Assembly: GCA_913063325.1 (NCBI GenBank)
Contig: CAJXYE010000015.1
Location: 1-64,000 of the forward strand
Direction of reading: 5' to 3'
DNA length: 64,000 nt
DNA from: an uncultured Colwellia sp.
GTDB lineage: Bacteria; Pseudomonadota; Gammaproteobacteria; Enterobacterales; Alteromonadaceae
Shown one piece after another: positions 1 through 8,339 of this stretch. The translations under genes and the position numbers were made by a program. Numbering within the stretch: position 1 is the stretch's first letter; each line of letters begins with the position of its first letter. The notes beneath the pieces were generated by a model. That model was not told the DNA's origin. It ran no database searches and was given only the letters and a program-made list of their open reading frames with translations.

Positions 1-116
1 GGTGTATCAATAGTATCGCTATCAGTAATAGCTTTGACTGTTGCCTGCGCTAAGCGAATATTGGTACCACCAATATCGGCAATGAGGTTGATGGTATTAT
101 TTATGGCGTTGTTCAT
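1..116 (-). CDS. glk: Glucokinase, second copy (N-terminal part, cut by window edge)
   Basis: The minus strand reads MNNAINNTINLIADIGGTNI... from an ATG at 116 and runs off the left edge after 38 codons. It contains the DIGGTN phosphate-binding motif of ROK/hexokinase-type glucokinases. From about residue 7 it is the same protein as the complete glucokinase at 9301-10347, and the DNA of 1-103 matches 10220-10322 with only two mismatches before the N-termini diverge. It should make glucose-6-phosphate in the cytoplasm. It lies downstream of the TonB receptor gene on the same strand but beyond a terminator. No strong ribosome binding site is visible. Whether the full copy is intact cannot be seen here. 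Confidence 0.8.
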   Translation of the reverse strand, partial: MNNAINNTINLIADIGGTNIRLAQATVKAITDSDTIDT

Positions 117-190
117 TGATAAGACTTATCTAGTTGGTTAGCTTAAGGGGATGGTTGAAAGGCCTGATAAATTTACTTTTCAGGGTAAAG

Positions 191-220
191 AAAAAGGCTA
201 CCTGTGAAGGTAACCTTTTT
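191..220 (-). terminator. Rho-independent terminator after TonB receptor 1
   Basis: A 12-bp stem (AAAAAGGYTACC paired with GGTARCCTTTTT) with a 6-nt loop follows the receptor stop codon by 18 bp. Read on the minus strand the single irregular pair is a G-U wobble and the stem ends in a T run, so it fits termination of the 238-2511 gene. Confidence 0.75.
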
Positions 221-237
221 AGTTATCGGTCGAATGT

Positions 238-2511
238 TTAAAAACTATAACTAACGTTAAAATCAATTGTACGGCCTAAGATATAGCGACCGTTATCTAA
301 CACTCCAGATACTCCGCGAGGGTCACCTTCGGTTAAACCTTCTTCATCGGTTAAGTTATTTACCGCAAGTTGCATTTTAACTTCGTCGTTGATATTGAAA
401 ATCACGCCAAGGTCAACCTTTTGATAAGCCTTTAATATTAGTGCTTCTTTGTTATATTGCTCACTAAAACGATCATCTACCGCGGTAATCGTACCGTATA
501 ACGTTGCATACATACCGTTTTGAAATTCAATATCATAACTTGGTGTAACGCGAACCTGATAACCGGGTAACCTCTGTGCTTCTTTACCAATAACATCTGG
601 ATCATCATGTGCCGTGACTTCTGTATCTTGCAAGGTCGCATTTAAGTTTACAGAGAAGCCATTGTCGGTGTAGTAATTAAAGTCAATTTCTACACCGTAC
701 GCTTCGTTAGTAAATGCTACTGCTGCCAGCTCAGGACTTACGGCGAAAGTAGAGTTAACTTCGTTGAAAAAACCGGTGGCATAAAGCTCGAAGTTCTCAC
801 CTGAATGTTTATAACCTAATTCAAACTGGCTAACATCCTTAATTAAATCGTCACCATTTGTATAAGAGCCGTAGTTCTCTCTAAAGTCATCAAAGAATGG
901 CATTTTGCTGCCTTCACTGGCACGGAAAAACACGCCTTGTTTTTCTGCAAACATCCAGTTAATACCCGCAGTCCAAGCAGTGCTTGACTCATCATAAGAG
1001 ATGGCTTTATTTATGATGCCATCTAAACCTTCATCAATCGTATATTCAATTTCATGATTTTCACGGCGAAGGCCCGCATCGATAGTAACTGAATCAGTTA
1101 TTTCATAAGATGAAGCTAAGTAGAGTGCGGTAGTCTGTCCTTCGCCAATACTATCGATATCGTAATTCCAAGTACAGCTGTCTGCATTGTCATTACAATC
1201 TATACCGGTAAGGTTTTCGCCTCCTTGTGCGACAACATGATAAGACTGATTACCTATTGACCACCAATCTTTAGATGAAAAGGTAGAGTTATATAAACCT
1301 GCGGTGACACTGCCTTTATCAAAGGTTTTGGTTAAGGCAAAATCATTGGTGAATGCTTCAATTTCTTTCTTTACTACCCAACGACCAATTTGCTGAACAT
1401 CAGTATCACCTGAGTATTCAGTGCCAGTCACTGTGCCAAAAGCAGTACTACCGTTATCAGCAACGGTTGATAATTTAACTGAACCGCCCTGTGGCACTAA
1501 ACCGTAAGTATCAGCATTACCTGAAGTATAACTAAAGCGATCAACCATCACCCAGCCATTATCGAGTTCTAGGTCAATACTACCGCCAGAGACCGAACCA
1601 TCCCAACCACGGCCTTGGCCAAAGTCAATACTCTCTGTGGTGCCATTTGGACCATACTCAATAGTTGCTTGACGATTTAGCGTACCAATTTGGGTAAATT
1701 CATTGTCAACGCCGTCAACATCTAAAGGTGTTGGTAAATACCAAGTACCATGGTCATCAGTTTGACGGGTATAGAAATTGATTTTACCGTTGTCTAACTC
1801 TTTAGTAATGTTAATGGTAAATTGGTTACCTTCTTCGGCATTAAAACCGGCATCACGAACACCTGGTGAGCTTTTAATATAACCACCAACCATAAAGTAC
1901 AAGTCATCCGCTATTTCACCGCTTATTACTGCGTCTAGGCGTTGTAAACCGTAGTCAGAGGTCGAATATTTTACTAAACCTTCAGTATCTTCAGAGCCTT
2001 CTTTTAACAAGAAGTTGGTGGTAAGGCCGGGTTGGCCGTTAGATATTACTGGGTTAGTACCACCACGAAGTGCTTCCATAAATTCAACGGTTTCATCTAA
2101 ACGAAACATTGAAGAGTTTTCTAAAAACGATAGTGTCGGTGGTGGAAAAATCGGTGCACCTTCTAACTGAACAGTTAAAAATGGAGCATCACCAGCACCA
2201 GGAAAACCACGTACAAAAACATTGGCACCTGCAACACCACTAGAGCTTTCAGCCCAAACACCAGGGATAGCTTTAAATAAATCAGCGGTACTTTTAGGTG
2301 CTAATTTTTTTATGTCGTCTTCTGAAAAAGAACTAACAGCAAAGCTCGCTTCTTCTTTCGCAACACTTTTACCGCTAAAAGTACCCGTAACAACTATTTT
2401 CTCAAGGTTGTCAGTATTGGCAGAAGGTTGCTCTTCAGCCCAGCTGTTGCTGGCATGAAAAGTTAGTGCAATAGAAAGTGCTAATGATGATAACTTAAAT
2501 TTATTTGGCAT
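238..2511 (-). CDS. TonB-dependent receptor, probable maltodextrin importer
   Basis: This is an outer-membrane receptor of about 757 residues that should take up oligosaccharides with energy from TonB. The start at 2511 is chosen because GAGGA precedes it by six bases and the protein then begins with a signal peptide (MPNKFKLSSLALSIALTF...SWAEE); the longer frame to 2541 lacks this. A TonB-box-like EKIVVTG is followed by a plug domain (FSEDDIKKLAPKSTADLFKAI, VFVRGFP) and a long beta-barrel ending in the terminal aromatic residue typical of outer-membrane proteins (NVSYSF). It is divergent from the LacI regulator, with two operators between them. The substrate is inferred from the neighbouring maltose genes. 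Confidence 0.9.
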   Translation of the reverse strand: MPNKFKLSSLALSIALTFHASNSWAEEQPSANTDNLEKIVVTGTFSGKSVAKEEASFAVSSFSEDDIKKLAPKSTADLFKAIPGVWAESSSGVAGANVFVRGFPGAGDAPFLTVQLEGAPIFPPPTLSFLENSSMFRLDETVEFMEALRGGTNPVISNGQPGLTTNFLLKEGSEDTEGLVKYSTSDYGLQRLDAVISGEIADDLYFMVGGYIKSSPGVRDAGFNAEEGNQFTINITKELDNGKINFYTRQTDDHGTWYLPTPLDVDGVDNEFTQIGTLNRQATIEYGPNGTTESIDFGQGRGWDGSVSGGSIDLELDNGWVMVDRFSYTSGNADTYGLVPQGGSVKLSTVADNGSTAFGTVTGTEYSGDTDVQQIGRWVVKKEIEAFTNDFALTKTFDKGSVTAGLYNSTFSSKDWWSIGNQSYHVVAQGGENLTGIDCNDNADSCTWNYDIDSIGEGQTTALYLASSYEITDSVTIDAGLRRENHEIEYTIDEGLDGIINKAISYDESSTAWTAGINWMFAEKQGVFFRASEGSKMPFFDDFRENYGSYTNGDDLIKDVSQFELGYKHSGENFELYATGFFNEVNSTFAVSPELAAVAFTNEAYGVEIDFNYYTDNGFSVNLNATLQDTEVTAHDDPDVIGKEAQRLPGYQVRVTPSYDIEFQNGMYATLYGTITAVDDRFSEQYNKEALILKAYQKVDLGVIFNINDEVKMQLAVNNLTDEEGLTEGDPRGVSGVLDNGRYILGRTIDFNVSYSF

Positions 2512-2612
2512 GTTCTTGTCCTCTGTTGTCAATATTAGCAAAAGCTACATCAACTGTTAATTATAGTAATATTTTGTATCTTTTTTCTTCCCCACAATTA
2601 ATATAGTTAGAA

Positions 2613-2628
2613 TTGCAATCGTTTGCAA
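2613..2628. promoter_or_regulatory. LacI-type operator A1
   Basis: TTGCAATCGTTTGCAA is a 16-bp near-palindrome with the central CG usual for LacI/GalR operators. It lies between the divergent TonB receptor and LacI genes. A minus-strand TATAAT at 2560-2565 is a possible -10 box for the receptor, which would put this operator upstream of that promoter. The same sequence recurs at 2636 and 6842. Confidence 0.7.
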
Positions 2629-2635
2629 GTCATAA

Positions 2636-2651
2636 ATGCAATCGTTTGCAT
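2636..2651. promoter_or_regulatory. LacI-type operator A2
   Basis: ATGCAATCGTTTGCAT repeats the A1 core, with centres 23 bp apart (about two helical turns), which would suit cooperative binding. It lies 54 bp before the LacI start, consistent with autoregulation. Its first bases form an in-frame ATG that would extend the LacI protein, but that ATG sits inside the operator and has no ribosome binding site. Confidence 0.7.
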
Positions 2652-2704
2652 TGCTTTTGATTGAAAGGATTACTTCGCGCGTAAATTATGTAATAATCAA
2701 TGAC

Positions 2705-3730
2705 ATGAATAAAAAAAATTTAATGACACTAGCGGACATAGCTAAATTAGCGAATGTATCGACATCGACAGCATCTCGAGCGCTAAGGGATAATCCTGTT
2801 ATTAAACAGGCTACTAGGGACTTGGTTCAGGGGGTTGCTAAAGAACATAACTTTAAAGTTAATGTCACCGCGAGTAAGCTTCGCACACAAAAAACTAATA
2901 CGATTGCTGTGGTGGTAATGTTAGAGCGTAAGTCTGGACAAGTTATCTCTGATCCGTTTTTAATGGAAATATTAGGTACTATTGCCGATGAGTTAACTAA
3001 GTTTGGTTATGATATGTTGCTCACTACGACTAAAACCGCCACGCATGATTGGTATAGTTATTACTATGAATCAAAACGAGCTGATGGTTTAATCATTATT
3101 GGCCAAGGCGAGCATGACCAACGTGTAGAGTCGTTAGCAAATACTAAGTTACCGTTTGTTGTTTGGGGTACTGAAATTCATGAGAACAGCTATACCACAA
3201 TAGGAAGCGATAATCGAAAAGGTGGTTTTCTTGCTGTACAACATTTGATTCGACAGGGCTGCAAACGAATTGCGTTTCTTGGTGATATAAATCATAACGA
3301 AGTAGAGCAGCGCTGGTTAGGTTATCAAGACGCACTAAAAGAAGCTGATCTACCTATCGAACATGGGCTGCAAATTAAAACGGACTTCACTTCTAATGAT
3401 GGTTACTCAAAACTTCGCGACCACTTATTAATAGAAGATCAAGGTATTGACGGTATCTTTGCGGTAAGTGATGCCATCGCGCTTGGGGCAAGTAAGTACT
3501 TGTTTGAGCAAAAAATAGAGGTACCCAATAACATAGCTATTATCGGTTTTGATGATATTGCTATGTCAGAGTTTTGTTCTCCGTCTTTATCAACCATTAA
3601 GCAAAATACTGCGGCAGGAGGGCGGTTGTTAGTTAAGATTCTTTTAAATAAAATTAACCAACAACCCGTTAAATCGCAGTTATTAGATGTTGAAGTTGTA
3701 CAAAGACAATCAAGTAGTAGACATCAATGA
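2705..3730 (+). CDS. LacI-family transcriptional regulator of the maltose locus
   Basis: This protein of 341 residues has an N-terminal LacI helix-turn-helix (MTLADIAKLANVSTSTASRAL, about residues 7-27) and a periplasmic-binding-protein-like effector domain with the usual GLIIIGQ, FAVSDAIALGA and GFDDIAMS segments. The start at 2705 puts the helix-turn-helix at the extreme N-terminus as in the family; no good Shine-Dalgarno is seen for it or for the ATG at 2723. It is the only LacI-type gene in the window and lies next to two type A operators, so it probably binds them and responds to maltose or a phosphorylated glucose. Its 3' end overlaps the convergent pgmB gene by 21 bp. Confidence 0.9.
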   Translation: MNKKNLMTLADIAKLANVSTSTASRALRDNPVIKQATRDLVQGVAKEHNFKVNVTASKLRTQKTNTIAVVVMLERKSGQVISDPFLMEILGTIADELTKFGYDMLLTTTKTATHDWYSYYYESKRADGLIIIGQGEHDQRVESLANTKLPFVVWGTEIHENSYTTIGSDNRKGGFLAVQHLIRQGCKRIAFLGDINHNEVEQRWLGYQDALKEADLPIEHGLQIKTDFTSNDGYSKLRDHLLIEDQGIDGIFAVSDAIALGASKYLFEQKIEVPNNIAIIGFDDIAMSEFCSPSLSTIKQNTAAGGRLLVKILLNKINQQPVKSQLLDVEVVQRQSSSRHQ

Positions 3731-4378
3731 GAGCGTATTTAAGACCAAATCATAATCAAACTCACTCATGCTAGGGAAAACTAACTCTGCTTGAGTGAGA
3801 ACTTTAGCATCACCAATACCAACCGCAAACATATTGGCTGATTTTATAGCGCTTACACCTGCAACAGCATCCTCAACACCGATACAGTTTTCTGGTAGTA
3901 CTTTTAATCCTAGTGCGACTGATAGAAAAATATCGGGGGCAGGTTTGCTATTGGCAACTGATGCTGCGTCACCAATGAAATCGAATAAATTCTCAATACC
4001 CAATTTAGTTATGACTAAGCTTGCATTTTTACTAGCAGAGGCTAAGCCAATCTTGATGTTTGCCTTTTTTAATGTTGAAAAGCAGCTTAATACGCCATCA
4101 AACAAATGACTCGGACCTATTCCATCTATTAACGTTAGATATTGCGCATTTTTTTCTCTAAGTAAATCCTCAAATTTATTGTTATCTACAATGAGGTTAT
4201 CTTTAGCTAGAATATATTTTAGCGAATTTACGCGATCTACACCTTTAAGCTTTTCGTTGTCTTCTTTATCAAACGCAATACCGAGTTTTTCGGCTGTAGC
4301 TTGCCAAGCGATAAAGTGAAATTCCGCGGTATCAGTTAATACACCGTCTAAGTCGAATATTACTGCTCTTGCTTTCAT
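3710..4378 (-). CDS. pgmB: Beta-phosphoglucomutase
   Basis: This HAD-superfamily protein of 222 residues should convert beta-glucose-1-phosphate to glucose-6-phosphate in the cytoplasm. The nucleophile motif FDLDGVLTDTAEFH has Asp9 and Asp11; later HAD motifs are GLASASKNA, a lysine in SKPAPDIF and GVEDAVAGVSAI. Length and motifs match bacterial PgmB. The start overlaps the stop of the GH65 phosphorylase by one base (TAATG), which indicates translational coupling and gives the pathway: phosphorolysis releases beta-glucose-1-phosphate and this enzyme recovers it. The 3' end overlaps the convergent LacI gene. Confidence 0.93.
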   Translation of the reverse strand: MKARAVIFDLDGVLTDTAEFHFIAWQATAEKLGIAFDKEDNEKLKGVDRVNSLKYILAKDNLIVDNNKFEDLLREKNAQYLTLIDGIGPSHLFDGVLSCFSTLKKANIKIGLASASKNASLVITKLGIENLFDFIGDAASVANSKPAPDIFLSVALGLKVLPENCIGVEDAVAGVSAIKSANMFAVGIGDAKVLTQAELVFPSMSEFDYDLVLNTLSLMSTT

Positions 4379-6783
4379 TATTTTACTCCCGCGATTACTT
4401 CTTTTACCAATAATTTATTATCACCAATAGCAATGTCCAATGTAGGTTCTTGCTCAGTTAATAAGTGCATTTTTTGATAGTGTTTTAAAGTTAATTGTTG
4501 ACCAGACAATAGCTGGTAAGAAATTTGACTACTCGTTAATGTTATTTGGATTTGGCATCCGAATAATTTTAATTTAAAGCGTAAACGTTGCCATTGCTTG
4601 GGTAAGTTTGGCTGAAAACTAGCGTAATTATCTCTAATACGTAAGCCAGAAAAACCTTGAGTAATACACATCCAAGAACCCGACATTGCGGCTGTATGCA
4701 CACCGTAATGACTATTGTTATGTAGATTATTTAAATCAGTTAATACGGTATTATCAAAGTATTCAAAGGCCGCCTGATAATTACCTGTTTCGCTGTACGC
4801 TAAGCTATGTGTACAGGCAGATAAGGTTGAATCATGGGTAGTTATCGGCTCGTAAAAAGCCAAGTTATTACGCTTTAAACTGATATCTACTTCATCATCT
4901 TGTAGGAAGTTGGCAAGTATTACATCGGCTTGTTTTAGCACCTGATGACGATAAATTACGAGCGGGTGAAAGTTCAATAAAAGTGGATATTTATCTTTTG
5001 GTGTACCAATAAAGTCCCAAGGTTTTTTATCAAGAAAGCTATCATCTTGGAGACTAATATTTTGCTCTGCTTGATGTGGTAGATACATTTTATCTACAAT
5101 TTTTTGCCAAACATCGAGCTCAGTATTTGATATGTTTAACTTATGTGATAATAGTTTGTATTGGCTTTTGTTATTCACTTTTAATTCGTTCAAAAGCTCA
5201 ATAGCAAAAGAGAGATGGATTTTTACCATTGCGTTGGTGTAATAGTTGTTATTAACTAATGCGGTGTATTCATCTGGTCCAGTGACCGTATCGATACAAA
5301 AAAGATTATTCCTATTTTTATTGAAATGCCCTAAAGAAGGCCACAACCGAGCGGTTTCAATAACGAGTTCAGCACCTTGATCCCAAATGAATTGCCAATC
5401 TTTAGCTGCTTTAAAGTATTGTCGTACAGCGTAGGCAATGGCTGCATTGATATGATATTGCGCTGTTCCTGCTGGAAAGTAGGATGAGCACTCTTCACCA
5501 CTTATGGTACGCCAAGGAAATAAAACTCCTTGTTCATGGCCCATTTCTTTGGCACGAATTCTAGCTTGTGCTAAGCCATTAAATCGATAACTTAACAGGC
5601 TTTTGGCTATCGTGGGTTGGGTGTATATGAAATAGGGAATAATATATATTTCTGAGTCCCAAAAATAGTGTCCATCATAACCAGGGCCCGTTAAACCTTT
5701 AGCGGCAATATTTCTGTGGCCGTCTTTTCCTGCAGACATAGTTAAATGCAGCATATTTAATCTAATGGCTAATTGATGTTGATTGTTCCCTTCGATAATT
5801 ACGTCACTATCTTGCCAAAAATCATTCATCAATTCTTGATGTAATTGCATATTTTTTTGATAACCAAGTTGTTTCGCACAGCGTAATTCTTCACGAGCTT
5901 GTTGAATTAACACATCAGCATTTAATAGAGAATTTTCTTCTTGCGGAACGTTTACTAACTTTTGCGGACATAGATAGAGACTATATTTACTGAAGCTAAC
6001 CATATTATCTTCAAGATCAACTTCAAATTGCTCAGTTAAAATATCTTTGCTATTAGATCTGATATGTACATGCTTATGTTTTTGCTCAAATTGATGGCTT
6101 GTCGCTGCAATCATTAAACTTTGTGGATTGGTCAGTTGATGTAATAAGTAGGAATACTCAGGTGAAGATAATGAGTCGAGGTAGTGCAATTTATCATTCA
6201 TAGATAAATTACCTATGCGAGGGTCATCACTGTTGGTATTGGTAGCGTCACTTCCTTTAATGGAAGACGTAATTTTCAATGTTCCAGAAAAATTAATCGC
6301 TTTGATTTTGTAGTGATTTATCATCATGTTTTGTTGATGTTGGCACACTATCCTAGTGATCTGCAGCTCAATTTTTTTACCAGAATCTGTTTGAAGTTGT
6401 ATTAGCTCATGATAGGACGCTTGGCGTAAGTTTAAATGACGGTCTGCGATGTTATAAGGTTTGAAATCTTCATTATTTGTCGATATTTCAATAAGCTTAC
6501 TATTAAAAGCTTGCATCATCTTATTGTTGAATTGTGCAAAGCCGTATGCTGATTCATCATACTCAATAGCCTCTCTTATATAAGCACCATTGATATAGGT
6601 ACCTTCACATTCGGGACGAGTAACATCACTTTTATAGCCACTAGTACCACGGGTACCTAGTGTTCCATTGCCTAATGAAAATAATGTTTCAATAACACCT
6701 TCATTAACATGGGTTAATTGATCTTGGGATAAAATCCATTGTGTATCTTCATTTACAGGGGAGCTGCTATTTAATATTTTCAC
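4378..6783 (-). CDS. GH65 glycoside phosphorylase, probably maltose phosphorylase
   Basis: This protein of 801 residues has the GH65 layout: an N-terminal beta-sandwich, a linker and an (alpha/alpha)6 barrel. The probable acid catalyst is Glu505 in TGPDEYTALVNNNYYTN, and the conserved phosphate-site region appears as HDSTLSACTHSLAYSETGN. There is no signal peptide, so it is cytoplasmic. The expected reaction is maltose plus phosphate to glucose and beta-glucose-1-phosphate. It is coupled to pgmB by a one-base overlap and divergent from the MFS transporter across type A operators. Other GH65 specificities (trehalose, kojibiose, nigerose) cannot be excluded, but the maltodextrin context favours maltose. 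Confidence 0.87.
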   Translation of the reverse strand: MKILNSSSPVNEDTQWILSQDQLTHVNEGVIETLFSLGNGTLGTRGTSGYKSDVTRPECEGTYINGAYIREAIEYDESAYGFAQFNNKMMQAFNSKLIEISTNNEDFKPYNIADRHLNLRQASYHELIQLQTDSGKKIELQITRIVCQHQQNMMINHYKIKAINFSGTLKITSSIKGSDATNTNSDDPRIGNLSMNDKLHYLDSLSSPEYSYLLHQLTNPQSLMIAATSHQFEQKHKHVHIRSNSKDILTEQFEVDLEDNMVSFSKYSLYLCPQKLVNVPQEENSLLNADVLIQQAREELRCAKQLGYQKNMQLHQELMNDFWQDSDVIIEGNNQHQLAIRLNMLHLTMSAGKDGHRNIAAKGLTGPGYDGHYFWDSEIYIIPYFIYTQPTIAKSLLSYRFNGLAQARIRAKEMGHEQGVLFPWRTISGEECSSYFPAGTAQYHINAAIAYAVRQYFKAAKDWQFIWDQGAELVIETARLWPSLGHFNKNRNNLFCIDTVTGPDEYTALVNNNYYTNAMVKIHLSFAIELLNELKVNNKSQYKLLSHKLNISNTELDVWQKIVDKMYLPHQAEQNISLQDDSFLDKKPWDFIGTPKDKYPLLLNFHPLVIYRHQVLKQADVILANFLQDDEVDISLKRNNLAFYEPITTHDSTLSACTHSLAYSETGNYQAAFEYFDNTVLTDLNNLHNNSHYGVHTAAMSGSWMCITQGFSGLRIRDNYASFQPNLPKQWQRLRFKLKLFGCQIQITLTSSQISYQLLSGQQLTLKHYQKMHLLTEQEPTLDIAIGDNKLLVKEVIAGVK

Positions 6784-6841
6784 GCGTTGACCTTCTTTAA
6801 CTATTCACTTCTGCTTTTAATAATACTCGGTTATTTAAATT

Positions 6842-6857
6842 ATGCAATCGTTTGCAA
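6842..6857. promoter_or_regulatory. LacI-type operator A3
   Basis: ATGCAATCGTTTGCAA matches A1/A2 in all 14 core bases. It lies 59 bp before the GH65 start and 146 bp before the MFS start, so it can control either divergent unit. Confidence 0.7.
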
Positions 6858-6899
6858 AATATATTTTTTGACGCTACTATAATTTACATACTGCTAAAT

Positions 6900-6919
6900 A
6901 TGCAAACGATAATGTTTGC
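6900..6919. promoter_or_regulatory. Degenerate type A operator A4
   Basis: ATGCAAACGATAATGTTTGC begins with the reverse-orientation type A half site (TGCAAACGAT) but the second half is shifted; GCAAAC and GTTTGC form a wider inverted repeat. It is 84 bp before the MFS start. It may be a weak second site for the same regulator. Confidence 0.4.
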
Positions 6920-7002
6920 TGTTTTTGTGATAAAACCGTTCAGTTAAATAATTCGTTATTTATTATTAACTATGCTTATATAAATATAAATTGGGGAGTG
7001 TT

Positions 7003-8250
7003 ATGAAAAATTGGCGTATTAAATTAGCTTTATTACTCACTTACTTTGTTTTTGCTATTTTGCTAAACAGTGTTGGTGTTGTGATTTTACAAGTTATTAA
7101 TAATTTTGATATTAGCAAACCGTCAGCCAGTATTTTGGAAGGCTTTAAAGACTTGCCTATCGCTTTGGTTTCTTTTTTGGTTGCTTCGTATTTACCTCGA
7201 TTAGGTTACCGAAATGCTATTTTAATCGGCTTGAGCATTGTTACTCTGGCCTGTTTAATCATGCCTCAGCTACCTAATTTCGCTATGACTAAAGTACTTT
7301 TCTTATCTGTAGGTGTTGGTTTTGCTCTAGTGAAAGTTTCTGTTTATTCAACTGTTGGGTTAATCACGAATAACCGTCAAGAACATGCTTCATTTCTCAA
7401 TACTATAGAGGGTTTCTTTATGGTTGGAGTTTTATCTGGTTATTGGATATTTGGTTTTTTTATTAATCCGGATGAGCCAAAATCACTTGATTGGTTTGAT
7501 GTTTATTATTGGCTTGCTCTATTGTGCACAATAAATATTTTACTCTTATTATCTACACCATTTAAGCAAGTACCTACAGCTGAAAAAGAAATGTCCGCGT
7601 TTGATGAATTTATTGCCATGATAAAACTAGTCAAGCTGCCTATGGTGTATGTTTTTGTGATATCTGCTTTTTTATATGTACTTATCGAGCAAGGCATTGG
7701 TACTTGGTTACCTACCTTTAATAATGAAGTGCTGCATTTACCCACTGATATTAGTGTGCAAGTAACAAGTATTTTTGCAGCTTGTTTAGCTATTGGGCGG
7801 TTAGGCGCAGGTGCAATACTAAAGCGAGTTAATTGGTATGTTTTATTGAATGCTTGTTTGTTAGGTATGGGAATTTTGGTGCTATTAACGCTCCCGTTGA
7901 CGAAAGAGCTCGTTGTATCTGAAAACGTTGGTTGGCATAACTTACCTCTAGCTGCTTGGTTATTTCCTTTTATTGGCTTATTTATGGCACCAATATACCC
8001 CGCAATAAACTCTGTTATTTTGAGTGCTTTACCACAAAGAAGACATGCTGCGATGACAGGGCTCATAGTACTGTTTTCGGCGCTAGGGGGGACTACGGGT
8101 TCTATGATTACGGGATTTGTTTTTTCGGCTTTTGATGGCCAAACAGCATTTTATTTTACGTTATTACCCATTGTGATCATTGTGTTGATGTTAAAATTAT
8201 TGAAGTCTCATGTTGAGTATTATGAAAGCACAAACGAATCGGCAATATAA
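7003..8250 (+). CDS. MFS sugar transporter
   Basis: This protein of about 415 residues has roughly twelve hydrophobic segments and resembles the fucose/glucose/galactose permease branch of the major facilitator superfamily, with features such as IGLSIVTLACLIMP, FLNTIEGFFMVGVLSG and APIYPAINSVILSALP. The ATG at 7003 is used because GGGGAG stands four bases before it; the TTG at 6991 would fall on that site. Divergent to the GH65/pgmB operon with shared type A operators, it is the likely inner-membrane importer of maltose or glucose for that operon. The exact substrate is inferred. Confidence 0.88.
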   Translation: MKNWRIKLALLLTYFVFAILLNSVGVVILQVINNFDISKPSASILEGFKDLPIALVSFLVASYLPRLGYRNAILIGLSIVTLACLIMPQLPNFAMTKVLFLSVGVGFALVKVSVYSTVGLITNNRQEHASFLNTIEGFFMVGVLSGYWIFGFFINPDEPKSLDWFDVYYWLALLCTINILLLLSTPFKQVPTAEKEMSAFDEFIAMIKLVKLPMVYVFVISAFLYVLIEQGIGTWLPTFNNEVLHLPTDISVQVTSIFAACLAIGRLGAGAILKRVNWYVLLNACLLGMGILVLLTLPLTKELVVSENVGWHNLPLAAWLFPFIGLFMAPIYPAINSVILSALPQRRHAAMTGLIVLFSALGGTTGSMITGFVFSAFDGQTAFYFTLLPIVIIVLMLKLLKSHVEYYESTNESAI

Positions 8251-8260
8251 CTTCGATTAA

Positions 8261-8301
8261 AGCTTATTAAATTAATGGAAATAAAATTAATTTAATAAGC
8301 T
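8261..8301. repeat. 16-bp perfect inverted repeat
   Basis: AGCTTATTAAATTAAT at 8261-8276 and its exact reverse complement at 8286-8301 enclose a 9-nt loop between the MFS and binding-protein genes. The stem is nearly all A/T and no T run follows, so it could be a weak terminator, an mRNA stability hairpin or a protein site. Confidence 0.6.
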
Positions 8302-8339
8302 CATTAGGATAGTTTACATTTCATTGTGGAGGTTCTTCT

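Noticed and set aside
2636-2704. Extended start for the LacI regulator
   Set aside because: The upstream ATG lies inside operator A2, has no ribosome site and puts 23 unrelated residues before the helix-turn-helix.
6991-7002. TTG start for the MFS transporter
   Set aside because: It would place the start on the GGGGAG ribosome site that clearly serves the ATG at 7003.
7506-8066. 186-codon frame on the minus strand inside the MFS gene
   Set aside because: It is antisense to a well-supported membrane protein, has no ribosome site and no family resemblance.
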